Shown: piece by piece, positions 26,406 to 35,919 of the stretch
Layout: each line of letters starts with the position of its first letter
How positions within the stretch are numbered: position 1 is the stretch's first letter
Source: Marinifilum fragile JCM 15579
Lineage (GTDB): Bacteria > Bacteroidota > Bacteroidia > Bacteroidales > Marinifilaceae
Length of the DNA stretch: 64,000 bases
Direction: 5' to 3'
Assembly (NCBI RefSeq): GCF_001310955.1
Contig: NZ_BAZX01000014.1
Location: 55,630-119,629, forward strand
Notes under the pieces: model-generated
Seen by the model: the letters and a program-made list of their open reading frames with translations, nothing else
Told to the model about the DNA's origin: nothing
Database searches by the model: none
Position numbers and translations under genes: made by a program

Positions 26406-26993
26406 ATGAAAAGAACAGAAAGAATAATAGGCATAATTGCTTTCGCATCTATAATACTCAACCTGAACCTAGTACCCCTTGGTAGTACTTTATCAGTAAT
26501 AAGCTTATCATGTTTATCAGTTCTTTACATGTATTTAGGTTCCGCTATATTCTGTGGAGTTCCTCTTCAAAAGGTATTCATAAAAGAAAGTTATGCAGGC
26601 TATAGTAATCGGCGAAAATCAGTAAATGTAATGATAGGAATGATCATATCAGCAACTCTTGTTGGTATTCTTTTCAAATTACAAGGCTGGCCAAATGCTT
26701 CATTCCTTCTTCAAATTGGATCAGGAGGATTATTAATAAGTGCATTAATTTACTTCATTAAAGTTCGGGATAAGAATCCTGCTATTTATTCCAATGTTAT
26801 CAATCGAATTGCAATAGTTGCCATGTTTGCTTTTATTTTTATGCTTACACCAAAAGAAAAGCTGCTGGAGTTTAAGTATCGTAATCATCCTGAATATGTC
26901 AAGGCAGTTAAAAAAGCCTGGGCAGATCCTGATAATCAAGCTCTATGGAAAAAGGTAGCAGAGGAAAGTTTGAAGATATATAAAGAAAAATAA
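26406..26993 (+). CDS. Hypothetical membrane protein
   Basis: 195 residues with five hydrophobic segments in the first ~145 residues and a positively charged C-terminal helix (EYVKAVKKAWADPDNQALWKK). One segment reads LFKLQGWPNASFLLQIG, a phrase similar to the GldL-type helix of Bacteroidota membrane proteins, but the rest does not match GldL. No function assigned. An RDD family gene follows 31 bases downstream. Confidence 0.65.
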   Translation: MKRTERIIGIIAFASIILNLNLVPLGSTLSVISLSCLSVLYMYLGSAIFCGVPLQKVFIKESYAGYSNRRKSVNVMIGMIISATLVGILFKLQGWPNASFLLQIGSGGLLISALIYFIKVRDKNPAIYSNVINRIAIVAMFAFIFMLTPKEKLLEFKYRNHPEYVKAVKKAWADPDNQALWKKVAEESLKIYKEK

Positions 26994-27024
26994 AGTCATT
27001 AAATCCATTCATTAATTTTAGACA

Positions 27025-27441
27025 ATGACAGAAAAACACTATCCAGGAATACCAGATAGAATTAAAGCTGTAATCTGCGATTCCATTGTTATTATTATAT
27101 TCATGTTTACTGCAAGCTATTTGTTCTCCAAATTCGAGAATGTACCTGATAATGCAAGATTAATTGCATTTGTCTTCATCTTTGGATTATACGATCCAAT
27201 TTTCACAAGCCTATTTGGGGGAACAATTGGGCACTTTATGCTTGGCATTCGGGTTAAAAATGAAAAGAACAACGATAAGAATATTCTATTCCCTTTCGCT
27301 TTAATTAGATTTATTGTAAAAACAGCGCTTGGTTGGATATCCTTACTTACAGTAGCAGGTAACGAAAAGCGAAAAGTCATTCATGATCATCTAGTCGGAT
27401 CAATAGTGGTTTATTCCAATCCAGAAATTGATGATAACTAA
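27025..27441 (+). CDS. RDD family membrane protein
   Basis: 138 residues. The N-terminal IPDRIKAVICDSIVII has the Arg-Asp pair in the first helix, and a further TM pair ending in GHFMLGIRV with a final HDHLVGSIVV closes the RDD domain. RDD proteins are small three-to-four-helix membrane proteins with proposed transport or cation-exchange roles. The end meets a bidirectional terminator shared with the radical SAM gene. Confidence 0.85.
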   Translation: MTEKHYPGIPDRIKAVICDSIVIIIFMFTASYLFSKFENVPDNARLIAFVFIFGLYDPIFTSLFGGTIGHFMLGIRVKNEKNNDKNILFPFALIRFIVKTALGWISLLTVAGNEKRKVIHDHLVGSIVVYSNPEIDDN

Positions 27442-27517
27442 AGAGCACTATATCATTCTTTAGTTTTAGACTTCGTGTGTCTACAGTTTTGATCCACAAA
27501 AGCGTATATTTTAATTC

Positions 27518-27558
27518 AACCCTAGTGGAACAATTACTAAAACTCTCACACTGGGGTT
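27518..27558. terminator. Bidirectional terminator between RDD and radical SAM genes
   Basis: AACCCTAGTG (27518-27527) pairs with CACTGGGGTT (27549-27558) over 10 bp with one G-T pair, between convergent genes. Confidence 0.5.
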
Positions 27559-27562
27559 GTAA

Positions 27563-28717
27563 TTATTCATTCGCAATTTGAAATTGCAGGAAACTTTCTC
27601 CCCTCATCTCATCCATCAATTTGGTTTCTTTTAAAAACTGTGGCCAATGTTTCGATAGGTCTTCACTTAGCATATATACTTCACACTCTTTTAGTTGGCT
27701 GATTACCGATTGTGGAATTTGTTTTTTTTCTGCCCAGTCATAAAACTTGTGATATTCTGTAACAACGGCTTGCTTTAATTCCTCTGGCATTACTTTGGTA
27801 TTGTAGTACATTGGTCTGTCTAGCATATTGATGTAGAGTGCATCGGGTTCAATGATTTGCTCCATTATACATGTACGGTACAATTCTGGTAAATTCTTAA
27901 TGGATAGAACTGAAACGGTTGGAGCAATTACAAAACGAATGTGTTTCAACGATCGAATTGCCTCTCTGTTTTGCTGAAACTGCTGCCAATTAAATCCCTT
28001 ACGAATGTATTCACCTAATTTTCCATGTGCATCTATGCTAGCAAGAATTTCTACTTCGGGAAAGTGCTTCCAGTATTCAAGCACATCATGATCACCAAAC
28101 TTTAACACCGAAAAGTTGGTATTGTAACGCAACTTCATTTGTGTGGCCTTGTTCTCTACCAACCAGTCGAGCAATTGATAATGCTCTTTGGTAACCAAAG
28201 GCTCACCTCCTGCAAAATAGATTTCTTTGGCTTGCAGCAAGGCTTCTCCGGTTTCAGCAATAAAGTTATCGAAATCCGCAATATTTTGTAGCAAAGCCAT
28301 TTCTCCCAGATTACGCTTTAATTGTTTGGCTTCTGGAAACCATGCTGAGCTGGCTCCATGCCAGCAAGTGCGGCAAGCAAAATTGCAAGCATTGGAAAAA
28401 CGAATGTCGAAGTAAATGGGAAATTGAGAATGATTCCTTTCAAACAGTTCTCCGTACTTCTCATGAGTTTCCTGTCGGATGCTCTTCCCTCCTGCTGCTT
28501 CTAAGCGTTGACAAACACCACATCTGTTATCCGATTCTCCTTTCATGAATTTCTCACGAACTGCAATAATTGCTTCTCCATTCCAAATTTCATTAAAGTT
28601 TTGTGTATTGCAATCCCCGTAAGGAATATTGGCCACACAACAGGCCTTTACTTTCCCTTCATTTCCCACGTGATAGTGGATCCAGGGCATTAAGCAGTAT
28701 GGTGTTTGGTTGTTCAT
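27563..28717 (-). CDS. Radical SAM protein, twitch/SPASM-type
   Basis: 384 residues. A [4Fe-4S] binding motif CNFACRTC (Cx3Cx2C) lies near residue 110, with the SAM-binding YFAGGEPL downstream. The N-terminus carries extra cysteines (CLMPW, KACC, CGVCQ) of the kind that bind an auxiliary cluster in twitch-domain enzymes found in Bacteroidota and in polysaccharide or RiPP gene sets. The substrate cannot be deduced; no RiPP precursor or glycosyltransferase is nearby. The gene stands alone between two terminators. Confidence 0.85.
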   Translation of the reverse strand: MNNQTPYCLMPWIHYHVGNEGKVKACCVANIPYGDCNTQNFNEIWNGEAIIAVREKFMKGESDNRCGVCQRLEAAGGKSIRQETHEKYGELFERNHSQFPIYFDIRFSNACNFACRTCWHGASSAWFPEAKQLKRNLGEMALLQNIADFDNFIAETGEALLQAKEIYFAGGEPLVTKEHYQLLDWLVENKATQMKLRYNTNFSVLKFGDHDVLEYWKHFPEVEILASIDAHGKLGEYIRKGFNWQQFQQNREAIRSLKHIRFVIAPTVSVLSIKNLPELYRTCIMEQIIEPDALYINMLDRPMYYNTKVMPEELKQAVVTEYHKFYDWAEKKQIPQSVISQLKECEVYMLSEDLSKHWPQFLKETKLMDEMRGESFLQFQIANE

Positions 28718-28746
28718 AGTACAAAAATAAGATTCTAATATCTGTC

Positions 28747-28800
28747 CTCAAGCTGGACAGGCTATTCTTTTTTCATTACCACAAAAGAATCAAAAAGTAT
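28747..28800 (+). repeat. Intergenic hairpin element, copy 2
   Basis: CTCAAGCTGGACAGGCT matches the lead-in of the element at 17288, and is followed by ATTCTTTT (28764-28771) pairing perfectly with AAAAGAAT (28783-28790). The stem bases differ from copy 1 on both arms yet remain complementary. Confidence 0.45.
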
Positions 28801-28994
28801 AAGCCCCAACACTTCACTACCCATTACGATTCAATGACCAAACAAAATAATATTCGTTCGTTCTTTACTCATGGAATTTTGTTTTACGCCATTTACACCT
28901 ATGGGTCCCAGCTCATTGTCGGATGCCAAGCTACTAAACCTTAACCTTTTGTGCAACTTAGTGAAATCCTTAGTCTTTCCTTTGTGGTTAAATT

Positions 28995-29026
28995 AAAAAA
29001 GAGACACATTATAAAACGCATCTCTT
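28995..29026 (-). terminator. Terminator of the phosphate acyltransferase pair
   Basis: On the minus strand a 10-bp stem with three G-T pairs (29026-29017 with 29008-28999) is followed by a run of six T, 33 bases after the last stop codon. Confidence 0.6.
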
Positions 29027-29058
29027 CCTATATTGGAAACTGATAATTCTCAATTGTT

Positions 29059-29968
29059 TTAGTCTGCCATTAAAACAGATAAAGCGATACAGTAGAATTT
29101 CGATTTTTCGCTCTCGCTTCTCGACATTACTACAACAGGTTTGCTTGTTCCTTGAATCAATCCTCCGAGTTCTCCTCCTCCAAACAACATCAATCCTTTG
29201 TAGAATGAATTACATGCTTCCAAAGAAGGGAAAATCAAACAATCTGCTTCTCCATTAATTGGCGTTGGAATTCCTTTAATTTCAACCGATGCAGGATCAC
29301 ATGCAAGGAATACATCCAATGGTCCATCAACAATACAATCTTTAATCTGACCACGATCGGCCATTTTACAGATAATTGAATCATCCACTGATCCCTGGAA
29401 AGCAGGATTTGGCTTTTCAGTAGCTGAAATCAAAGCAACTTTTGGCTTCTCAATTCCGAATCTCTTCGCCATCTTTACCGAATAGTTCACCATGGCAACC
29501 TTCTGATTCAAATCAGGATAAGGCAAAACTGCAGTATCAGATACAAATAGAAGCTTATCATACTTTGGTAAATCAAGAGCACAAACGTAGCTCATTACGG
29601 CTTTTGGAGCAACAAGCCCTTTTCTTTGTTTAAAACTGCTTTAAGGAATTTATCTGTTCCTACCAAACCTTTCATTACAACATCCGCCTCATCTTCTCGA
29701 GCCATACGTACAGCCTCTGTTGTTGCTTCAACATCGTTAGGAATGTGAACAATGGTAAAGATTTCCGGATTGATTCCTTCCGCTTCAGCCTTTGTACGAA
29801 TTTCCTTTTCATCACCAATCATTACAGCTTCAACAAAGCCTTCATTTATGCTTTTGCAATTGCGCCAATTGTATTTGGATCCTGTGCGTATGCAACAGCA
29901 ATTTTCTTTTTCTTACCGCTTTCGCGAAGATGGTCGACCATTTGGTCCAAGGAACGAATTGGGGACAT
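29059..29968 (-). pseudogene. Phosphate acetyl/butyryltransferase-like, two frameshifts as read
   Basis: Three pieces in different frames together make one PTB/PTA protein of ~303 residues that parallels the intact paralogue upstream. The N-terminus starts with ATG at 29968 (MSPIRSLDQMVDHLRESG), shifts near 29849, continues as MIGDEKEIRTK..., shifts again near 29611-29616, and ends with the MSYVCALDLPKYDKLL and MADRGQIKDCIVDGPL segments conserved in the family. Each shift is repaired by one added base. The family swaps acyl groups between CoA and phosphate. No butyrate kinase is close by, but ackA is 5 kb upstream. Confidence 0.85.
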
Positions 29969-29988
29969 ATATTTTTAGTTTAAATAGT

Positions 29989-30014
29989 TAGAGACGTACG
30001 GCCGTACGTCTCTA
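29989..30014. repeat. 26-bp perfect palindrome
   Basis: Between the two phosphate acyltransferase genes lies TAGAGACGTACGG followed at once by its exact reverse complement. The outer TAGAGACG...CGTCTCTA arms match a family of dispersed palindromes I know from many bacterial genomes, here in a 58-base gap inside an operon. It could form an RNA hairpin that separates expression of the two genes. Confidence 0.7.
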
Positions 30015-30025
30015 CATGAAATATA

Positions 30026-30931
30026 TTATTTTGAAGCAACTAAAGCTGCTAAAGCAATCGAATATAATTTTGTAAGAACACTATCACCACGAGATGAAAG
30101 AATAGCTGGACATTTTGCGCCAACTACAAATGCACCAAGTTCAGCTTTAGCTAATTTGGTATTTGTCTTGTAGAAAACATTACCCGACTCGATATTTGGG
30201 AATACCAAACAGTCAGCATCGCCAGCAACTTTTGATTCTAGTTTCTTAATCTCCACTGATTCCTTATCGATAGCAACATCAATTGCCAAAGGACCGTCAA
30301 CATAAGCATTTTTAATCTGACCACGATCAGCCATTTTTGAGATAATCGTTGCATCAACACAAGCTTCCATTTTTGGTAAAACTTGCTCTGAAGCAGCAAC
30401 CAATGCAACTTTTGGAGTATCGATACCTAAAGCTCTCGCAACATTGATTACGTAGTTTGTTAATGCAATTTTTTGATTTAGATCTGGCTGAGGAATAACA
30501 GCAACATCACTACAAACCAATAATTTGTGGTAGTTTGGATTCTCCATTACTGTAACGTGACTCAAAACAGCTTTTGGAGGCATTAATCCAGTTTCCTTGT
30601 TTAAGATTGCTTTCATGTACTTATCCGTACTAACCAATCCTTTCATAATCATATCACCTTCGCCGTTGCGAATTAACTCAACTGCTTTTTGAGCAGCTTT
30701 TATTTCAACTGGCTCATGTACTACAGTGAATTTAGTAACATCAATATTGTGCTCAGCACAAGTCTTCTTAATGGTCTCTTCATCACCTACCAAAGTAGCA
30801 TCAACAATCCCTTTTTCTACAGCATTGTTAACAGCTTCAATTGTATGAGCATCGTTAGCATAAGCAGCTACCAAACGCTTTTTCTCGTTACTTTTCAGAA
30901 CGTCAATGATTTGCTCCAAACGTGTAATCAT
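30026..30931 (-). CDS. Phosphate acyltransferase, PTB (phosphate butyryltransferase-like) type
   Basis: 301 residues, intact. Family segments are VKSNEKKRLVAAYAND, MIMKGLVSTDKYMKAIL, KLLVCSDVAVIPQPDLNQK, MADRGQIKNAYVDGPLAID, and LVFPNIESGNVFYK near the C-terminus. PTB converts butyryl-CoA to butyryl phosphate; acetyl- and branched-chain variants exist and cannot be separated by eye. It is the first gene of a tandem pair with a similar, frameshifted copy 58 bases downstream. A candidate -7 element lies ~60 bases upstream of the start. Confidence 0.88.
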   Translation of the reverse strand: MITRLEQIIDVLKSNEKKRLVAAYANDAHTIEAVNNAVEKGIVDATLVGDEETIKKTCAEHNIDVTKFTVVHEPVEIKAAQKAVELIRNGEGDMIMKGLVSTDKYMKAILNKETGLMPPKAVLSHVTVMENPNYHKLLVCSDVAVIPQPDLNQKIALTNYVINVARALGIDTPKVALVAASEQVLPKMEACVDATIISKMADRGQIKNAYVDGPLAIDVAIDKESVEIKKLESKVAGDADCLVFPNIESGNVFYKTNTKLAKAELGAFVVGAKCPAILSSRGDSVLTKLYSIALAALVASK

Positions 30932-30990
30932 CTTCTTTATATGTTTTAGTGTTGTTTAAGGAATTAATTCCCCTTGATTTAGTTGTAAGG

Positions 30991-30998
30991 CAAAAATA
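30991..30998 (-). promoter_or_regulatory. Possible -7 element of the phosphate acyltransferase pair
   Basis: Minus-strand TATTTTTG matches TAnnTTTG and lies 60 bases before the start codon. No well-spaced -33 was found. Confidence 0.35.
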
Positions 30999-31152
30999 TG
31001 AAATAATTACGAATCACATCTAATACTGCATATAAAACTTACGATTAATTATAAATAACAGAATTATTATAACAATGTGATATTTTAGAAATATTAAACA
31101 ATGCTAGAAAAGTTTAATATGCAAACATGATTGATAACTGACTTTGTATATA

Positions 31153-34100
31153 CTATAGTGGAATCGAAAAATAAAACGAAGTTCCTTTTCCTTTAGCACT
31201 TTTTACCCAAATTTGTCCACCATTCATTTGAACAAACTCCATACTCAACATCAGACCGAAACCAGTTCCAGTTTCGTTCGCAGTTCCCTCACTGGCAACT
31301 ATAGTATCTATTTTAAACAGATTTTTAACTTGAGTCTCTGTCATTCCTACTCCTTCGTCCTTCACCTGAACAATGGCAAAGTTATCTTTCACAATCGCAC
31401 TTAACAAAACGGTTTGATTGACATGGGAAAACTTAATTGCGTTCGACATCAAGTTTCTGATAATAGTATCAACCATTGACTTGTCAGCATTTACTTTTAA
31501 ACTTTTAAAATCTCCCTTTACATTAATATTCTTTAATGAAGACATACTTTTATGAAGTTCCAGATTTGTTTGTAAGACCTCAGCCAAATCGAATTCTACC
31601 CTATTTAGTTTAAATTTTCCCTTCTGAACATTCGCCCATTCCAATAAACTTTCCAAAAGCTTGAAGGTATCATCCGAACTTTTATATATCATCTCGGTAA
31701 GTTCCTTTTTCTCCTCTTCAGATAACATATCAGTATCGCGTATCAGCATTTTTGAAAATCCACGAATGGCATTAAATGGGTTTCTTAAATCATGGGCTAT
31801 AATTGACAAGAATCTGTCTTTTGCTTTATTGGCCAATAGCAAATTCTCGTTGGCATCTTGAAGCTGAGCAGTACGTTCGGAAACAATTCTCTCCAGATCG
31901 ATCATTTGCTGCCGTGCTCTTCGTTTACTGTATTGACTTGATAAATACACAATCAATAGAATGAGAATCATTTCGGTGAGAATGGTGTACCAACGTAGAT
32001 ACCAAACCTGATTCACTCGCAATGGTATAACCCTATTTTCACTCCAAGAGTAGTTTCCTTCATGCTTGCAACGTATACAAATTTCATAATTCCCCGGATC
32101 CAAATCTGATACAATTACCTGATTCTTATCCGAAAGGGCCTTCCAATCCTTTATTTTATCATCTCCCCTCATCACACAGTATTGAAACTGATTTTGCTTT
32201 TGAGGATAAATAATAGCGGTTACATCCATTAATAACATTGAGCCTGAAGTTACTTCAAGAAAACTATTCGGCTGAATAAACCAAGACTCTTCTTTAGCAA
32301 TATGCACAATTGGTTTAGGTGTATTGGGTATAATATCAGTAATTCGAGCATAAGCCAAACCATTAGATGTGCCAACCCAAAGAAATCCCTTACCATCGAT
32401 TAATAAGTTTCCAACGGTAAAAGTTTTTGATGGTAATCCTTGCTCTGGAGTAAATAACGAGACTTCATCTTTGCGTTTTCGAATAACTCCGTGACTGGTT
32501 GTGACCCACAATGCATTAAACTGATCGACCACAACCGCATTAATTTCGCTATCGCTGTATTCGGCAAGATTAACTTGCGTAATGCCAGAGTCGAAATATT
32601 TATACAATCCAGAAGAACTTCCAAGGTATAAAGTATCCTTTGCTACCCACATATCACGAATCCAAAAATCCGTATTACCAACATTAGGTATACCTACACT
32701 AATATTTTCAAACTTATCTTTATTCCGGTTGTATTGATACAAATAGGAGTACTGATATTCACCACCAACAAATAATGAATTAGTCGGACTCAAAAATAGA
32801 TCCTGAACGATTCTTCTTTCATTAAAATCTTCGAAATAGCTTTTAATTGTACCATCATCTAAATTTACCTGAAACAACTCTCTATCTGCAACCACCCAGG
32901 CAATATCAGCATTGTCAAATTCGATTTCTGATATACTTTGAGAACTAACTTGTATGGTTTTAAGCAATTCATTTCTTAAATACAATAATAGTTGTCCTTG
33001 TTCGGTTCCTATTAAAGTATATTCCTCAAATTGCTGAAATACATTTAAAGATCCTTCAAACTTTATATCAATCCTATCAATATGTTGTTCATCGACAACT
33101 TTAAACAAATGACTTCTGCCAGCACAAATCAATTTGCCATCAGGCGATTTTTTTATATTGGCTATATATTCTGAATTTGCAGTAAGAAACTGGGAAGTAA
33201 AGAACTTCTTCTCCATAACAATTACTCCAGAATTTGTAGAAACCCAAAACTTACCAAAATCATCTTTATATATATCATTTACTGTGAAATATGAAAATCC
33301 TCCCACAGGATAAAATTTGTGCTTTTTATTCAATTCTATTTCAACCAATCCCTGAAACCAAGTTCCTGCAATTATTCGGTTCTGATCAATCTGTTCAAAA
33401 CAGGAAGCAATAATATCCTTTGATATGGTCTCTGTATGAACGACCCTACCTTTAAAATCAAAAATTATTTTTATGATCCCCTGAGATGTACCCAATAAAA
33501 ATTCATTGGAACCAATTTTAAATGAAGAGTGAACCAAAAAACCTGGCTGATATGATGACTTTTCAAATGAATTACTTTTCTGATTAAAATTATAAAACCA
33601 GCCCCTTTGAGAAACTACAATAAGATTGCCATTATCACACTCCAAGAACTGAAAAGACCTCGCATAAGAACTCGTTAGGTTTTGTTCATCCATATGATAC
33701 TTCTCAACCGTACCATTATTTAATCGATACAAATGATTGTAATCTGAAATCCAAACCTGTTGTTTCTTGTCCTCAAAAACATGTTTTGGATACTTTGGAG
33801 ATACCGGATCCAAGTTACATTCAAGTACCAACTCCAAATCATTTGATTCAAAAGAAGGATTGATCTTGTAAATTGCATCATCTGATAAAGCCAGTAAATT
33901 ACCACTTTTCAGCCTGATTAACTCCTTAAAATAGTGTGATTTTCCTTTTGGAACTTCATATAGAAAGAAATTATCATTAATCAAAGAATATACACCTGCA
34001 TCGGTAGCAAAGTAATAAATCCCAAGTGAATCCTGAACGGTATACTTAACAAGCTCTTCGTTTAACTTATTCTGCCTATTGTATTCATGAAATCGAAAGT

Positions 34101-34209
34101 TTGTTCTCTGAGCGTGAATCTCACAGGACACAATTAGCAGAAGTATTGTAATCAAAAGCTTACAAAAAGGTAGCAGCTTGGTCATATAGTCATTATTAAA
34201 AGAATTCAC
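31153..34209 (-). CDS. Two-component regulator-propeller sensor histidine kinase
   Basis: 1018 residues from the first ATG; an internal ATG (34185) places a clean signal peptide (KLLPFCKLLITILLLIVSC..HAQ) at the N-terminus. The periplasmic part has repeated propeller blades (phrases such as IWVSDYNHLYRL, FWVSTNSGVIV, LWVTTSHGVIRK, LWVGTSNGLAY) and a Y_Y_Y domain before a TM helix at ~residues 745-765. The kinase core has His806 in IIAHDLRNPF, the N-box NLMSNAIKFS and GTGFGLMLSMEF. It ends directly after the HATPase domain, with no receiver or HTH, so it is a classical kinase, not the hybrid form usual in polysaccharide utilisation loci. No regulator gene is adjacent. Confidence 0.9.
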   Translation of the reverse strand: MNSFNNDYMTKLLPFCKLLITILLLIVSCEIHAQRTNFRFHEYNRQNKLNEELVKYTVQDSLGIYYFATDAGVYSLINDNFFLYEVPKGKSHYFKELIRLKSGNLLALSDDAIYKINPSFESNDLELVLECNLDPVSPKYPKHVFEDKKQQVWISDYNHLYRLNNGTVEKYHMDEQNLTSSYARSFQFLECDNGNLIVVSQRGWFYNFNQKSNSFEKSSYQPGFLVHSSFKIGSNEFLLGTSQGIIKIIFDFKGRVVHTETISKDIIASCFEQIDQNRIIAGTWFQGLVEIELNKKHKFYPVGGFSYFTVNDIYKDDFGKFWVSTNSGVIVMEKKFFTSQFLTANSEYIANIKKSPDGKLICAGRSHLFKVVDEQHIDRIDIKFEGSLNVFQQFEEYTLIGTEQGQLLLYLRNELLKTIQVSSQSISEIEFDNADIAWVVADRELFQVNLDDGTIKSYFEDFNERRIVQDLFLSPTNSLFVGGEYQYSYLYQYNRNKDKFENISVGIPNVGNTDFWIRDMWVAKDTLYLGSSSGLYKYFDSGITQVNLAEYSDSEINAVVVDQFNALWVTTSHGVIRKRKDEVSLFTPEQGLPSKTFTVGNLLIDGKGFLWVGTSNGLAYARITDIIPNTPKPIVHIAKEESWFIQPNSFLEVTSGSMLLMDVTAIIYPQKQNQFQYCVMRGDDKIKDWKALSDKNQVIVSDLDPGNYEICIRCKHEGNYSWSENRVIPLRVNQVWYLRWYTILTEMILILLIVYLSSQYSKRRARQQMIDLERIVSERTAQLQDANENLLLANKAKDRFLSIIAHDLRNPFNAIRGFSKMLIRDTDMLSEEEKKELTEMIYKSSDDTFKLLESLLEWANVQKGKFKLNRVEFDLAEVLQTNLELHKSMSSLKNINVKGDFKSLKVNADKSMVDTIIRNLMSNAIKFSHVNQTVLLSAIVKDNFAIVQVKDEGVGMTETQVKNLFKIDTIVASEGTANETGTGFGLMLSMEFVQMNGGQIWVKSAKGKGTSFYFSIPL

Positions 34210-34611
34210 GCAAACTCAGTGAGTTTTCAATGCTCTAAACGGTAATCACCCTAATTTGTTACAGTAAAATACGGCAAAATCGACTATTCATCAAATCAGA
34301 TGCAAATTTCACATGTAATTTTATGCCTTTAATCATGAATCGCACACTTCGTGACGTTCTATATGCACTTAAAAATGATTGATACATTGATATTTACTAC
34401 AAGATACCGCTCCAAAAGCTGCAAGCCATTTTTTTAAAAAAAAGTAACATAAAAAAAAGCAGAATAAATTAGAATCACCTGCAGCAATGAAAATTTTACG
34501 TTATTTGTTATTGTGTGAATGCGGATTTAGAATTACCTTATCGTTATTAATTAATTTGGTCTTGAATTTCAGAATCTTTTACTATTTCAACCATCCAAGA
34601 CTTTCAGAAAA
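34210..34611. other. Intergenic AT-rich stretch, nothing recognised
   Basis: About 400 bases between the kinase start and the ackA terminator. A 66-codon ORF near 34487 overlaps the terminator and ackA and is judged noise. No repeat or RNA motif was seen. Confidence 0.4.
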
Positions 34612-34636
34612 AAAGCCTGACTATTCGCCAGGCTTT
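34605..34636 (-). terminator. ackA terminator
   Basis: On the minus strand an 8-bp stem AAAGCCTG/CAGGCTTT with a 9-nt loop runs into seven T, ~25 bases after the ackA stop codon. Confidence 0.75.
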
Positions 34637-34659
34637 AAAAATTATATCTTAAGGATATC

Positions 34660-35868
34660 TTATTTCAATCCGTTCAATATTCTTTGAGTATCAGAAGCAA
34701 TTACCAATTCTTCGTTGGTAGTTACAACCATAGCTTTTACTTTTGATCCTTCTTTAGAGATAACAGCATCTTTTCCGCGAAGACCATCGTTCTTCTCAGC
34801 ATCAAATTCCAATCCCAGGTAACCGAAATCTTTAATGATTTTCTCACGAGAAACAGAATCATTTTCACCGATACCACCAGTAAATAGAACCAAATCAACA
34901 CCACCCATTGATGCAGAATAAGAACCAACAAATCTCTTCACTCTGTATGCGAACATATCTAAAGCCAATTGAGCTCTTTCGTTTCCACCTTCAGCCGCAA
35001 TTTCAAGGTCTCTCATGTCTGATGAAATTCCTGAAATACCAGCTAAACCAGACTGCTTGTTAATTAATTTATTAGTCTCTTCGATAGAAAGATTTTTCTT
35101 CTCTGCAATATAAAGAAGCGCACCTAAATCAAGGTTACCAGTACGAGTACCCATTAAAAGACCTTCATTTGGTGTGAATCCCATTGAAGTTTCAACTGAT
35201 TTACCTCCATCAATGGCACATACAGAAGCACCGTTACCTAAGTGACAACTAACAATCTTCTTATCTTCAATATTCCATCCTAAGATATCACAAGCTTTGC
35301 TTGCAACATACTTGTGACTTGTTCCGTGGAAACCATACTTACGAACTCTGTACTTGTCGTAGCATTCGTATGGCAATCCATACATAAATGCTTCAGCAGG
35401 AAGAGTTTGGTGGAATGATGTATCGAATACAGCAACTTGTGGTAAACCAGGAAGTAATTTTTCCATTGAAAGAATTCCTTCAAGGTTAGCTGGATTGTGA
35501 AGTGGAGCCAATTCACAACAAGCTGCTATGTTTTCTTTAGCTTTTTCGTCGATTAATGCACTGTCTTTAAAGAACTCACCACCATGTGCAACACGGTGAC
35601 CCGCAGCGTTAATTTCTTTCAAATCAGAAATTACACCATGCTCTGGACTTACCAACGCCTTCAATACCAAATCAATACCTACGCTATGATTTGGAATATC
35701 CTGTACCAACTCAAATTTATCTTTTCCTTCTGGCTTGTGAGTTAATATTCCTTCTTTTAGACCAATTCTTTCAACTAGACCTTTAGCTAACAATGTAGCC
35801 TCATCACCCATGTTTAGCAATTGATATTTCAAAGAAGAACTACCGCAATTAAAAACTAAAACGTTCAT
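34660..35868 (-). CDS. ackA: Acetate kinase
   Basis: 402 residues, full length. It begins MNVLVFNCGSSSLKYQLL (phosphate-binding N-terminus) and includes HRVAHGG, FDTSFHQTLP with catalytic residues, HLGNGASVCAIDGGKS, DTSMGFTPNEGLLMGTRTG-type region and FTGGIGEND. It converts acetyl phosphate and ADP to acetate and ATP. It lies 51 bases downstream of pta, forming the Pta-AckA overflow/fermentation pathway. This operon suggests that substrate-level ATP formation matters for the organism. Confidence 0.96.
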   Translation of the reverse strand: MNVLVFNCGSSSLKYQLLNMGDEATLLAKGLVERIGLKEGILTHKPEGKDKFELVQDIPNHSVGIDLVLKALVSPEHGVISDLKEINAAGHRVAHGGEFFKDSALIDEKAKENIAACCELAPLHNPANLEGILSMEKLLPGLPQVAVFDTSFHQTLPAEAFMYGLPYECYDKYRVRKYGFHGTSHKYVASKACDILGWNIEDKKIVSCHLGNGASVCAIDGGKSVETSMGFTPNEGLLMGTRTGNLDLGALLYIAEKKNLSIEETNKLINKQSGLAGISGISSDMRDLEIAAEGGNERAQLALDMFAYRVKRFVGSYSASMGGVDLVLFTGGIGENDSVSREKIIKDFGYLGLEFDAEKNDGLRGKDAVISKEGSKVKAMVVTTNEELVIASDTQRILNGLK

Positions 35869-35919
35869 TAGATTTTTATGTTTATTTGTTAAGTTTGGAT
35901 TTTACTACTTAATATTCAT

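Noticed and set aside
34487..34687. 66-codon plus-strand ORF
   Set aside because: It crosses the ackA terminator and the 3' end of ackA; no coding features.
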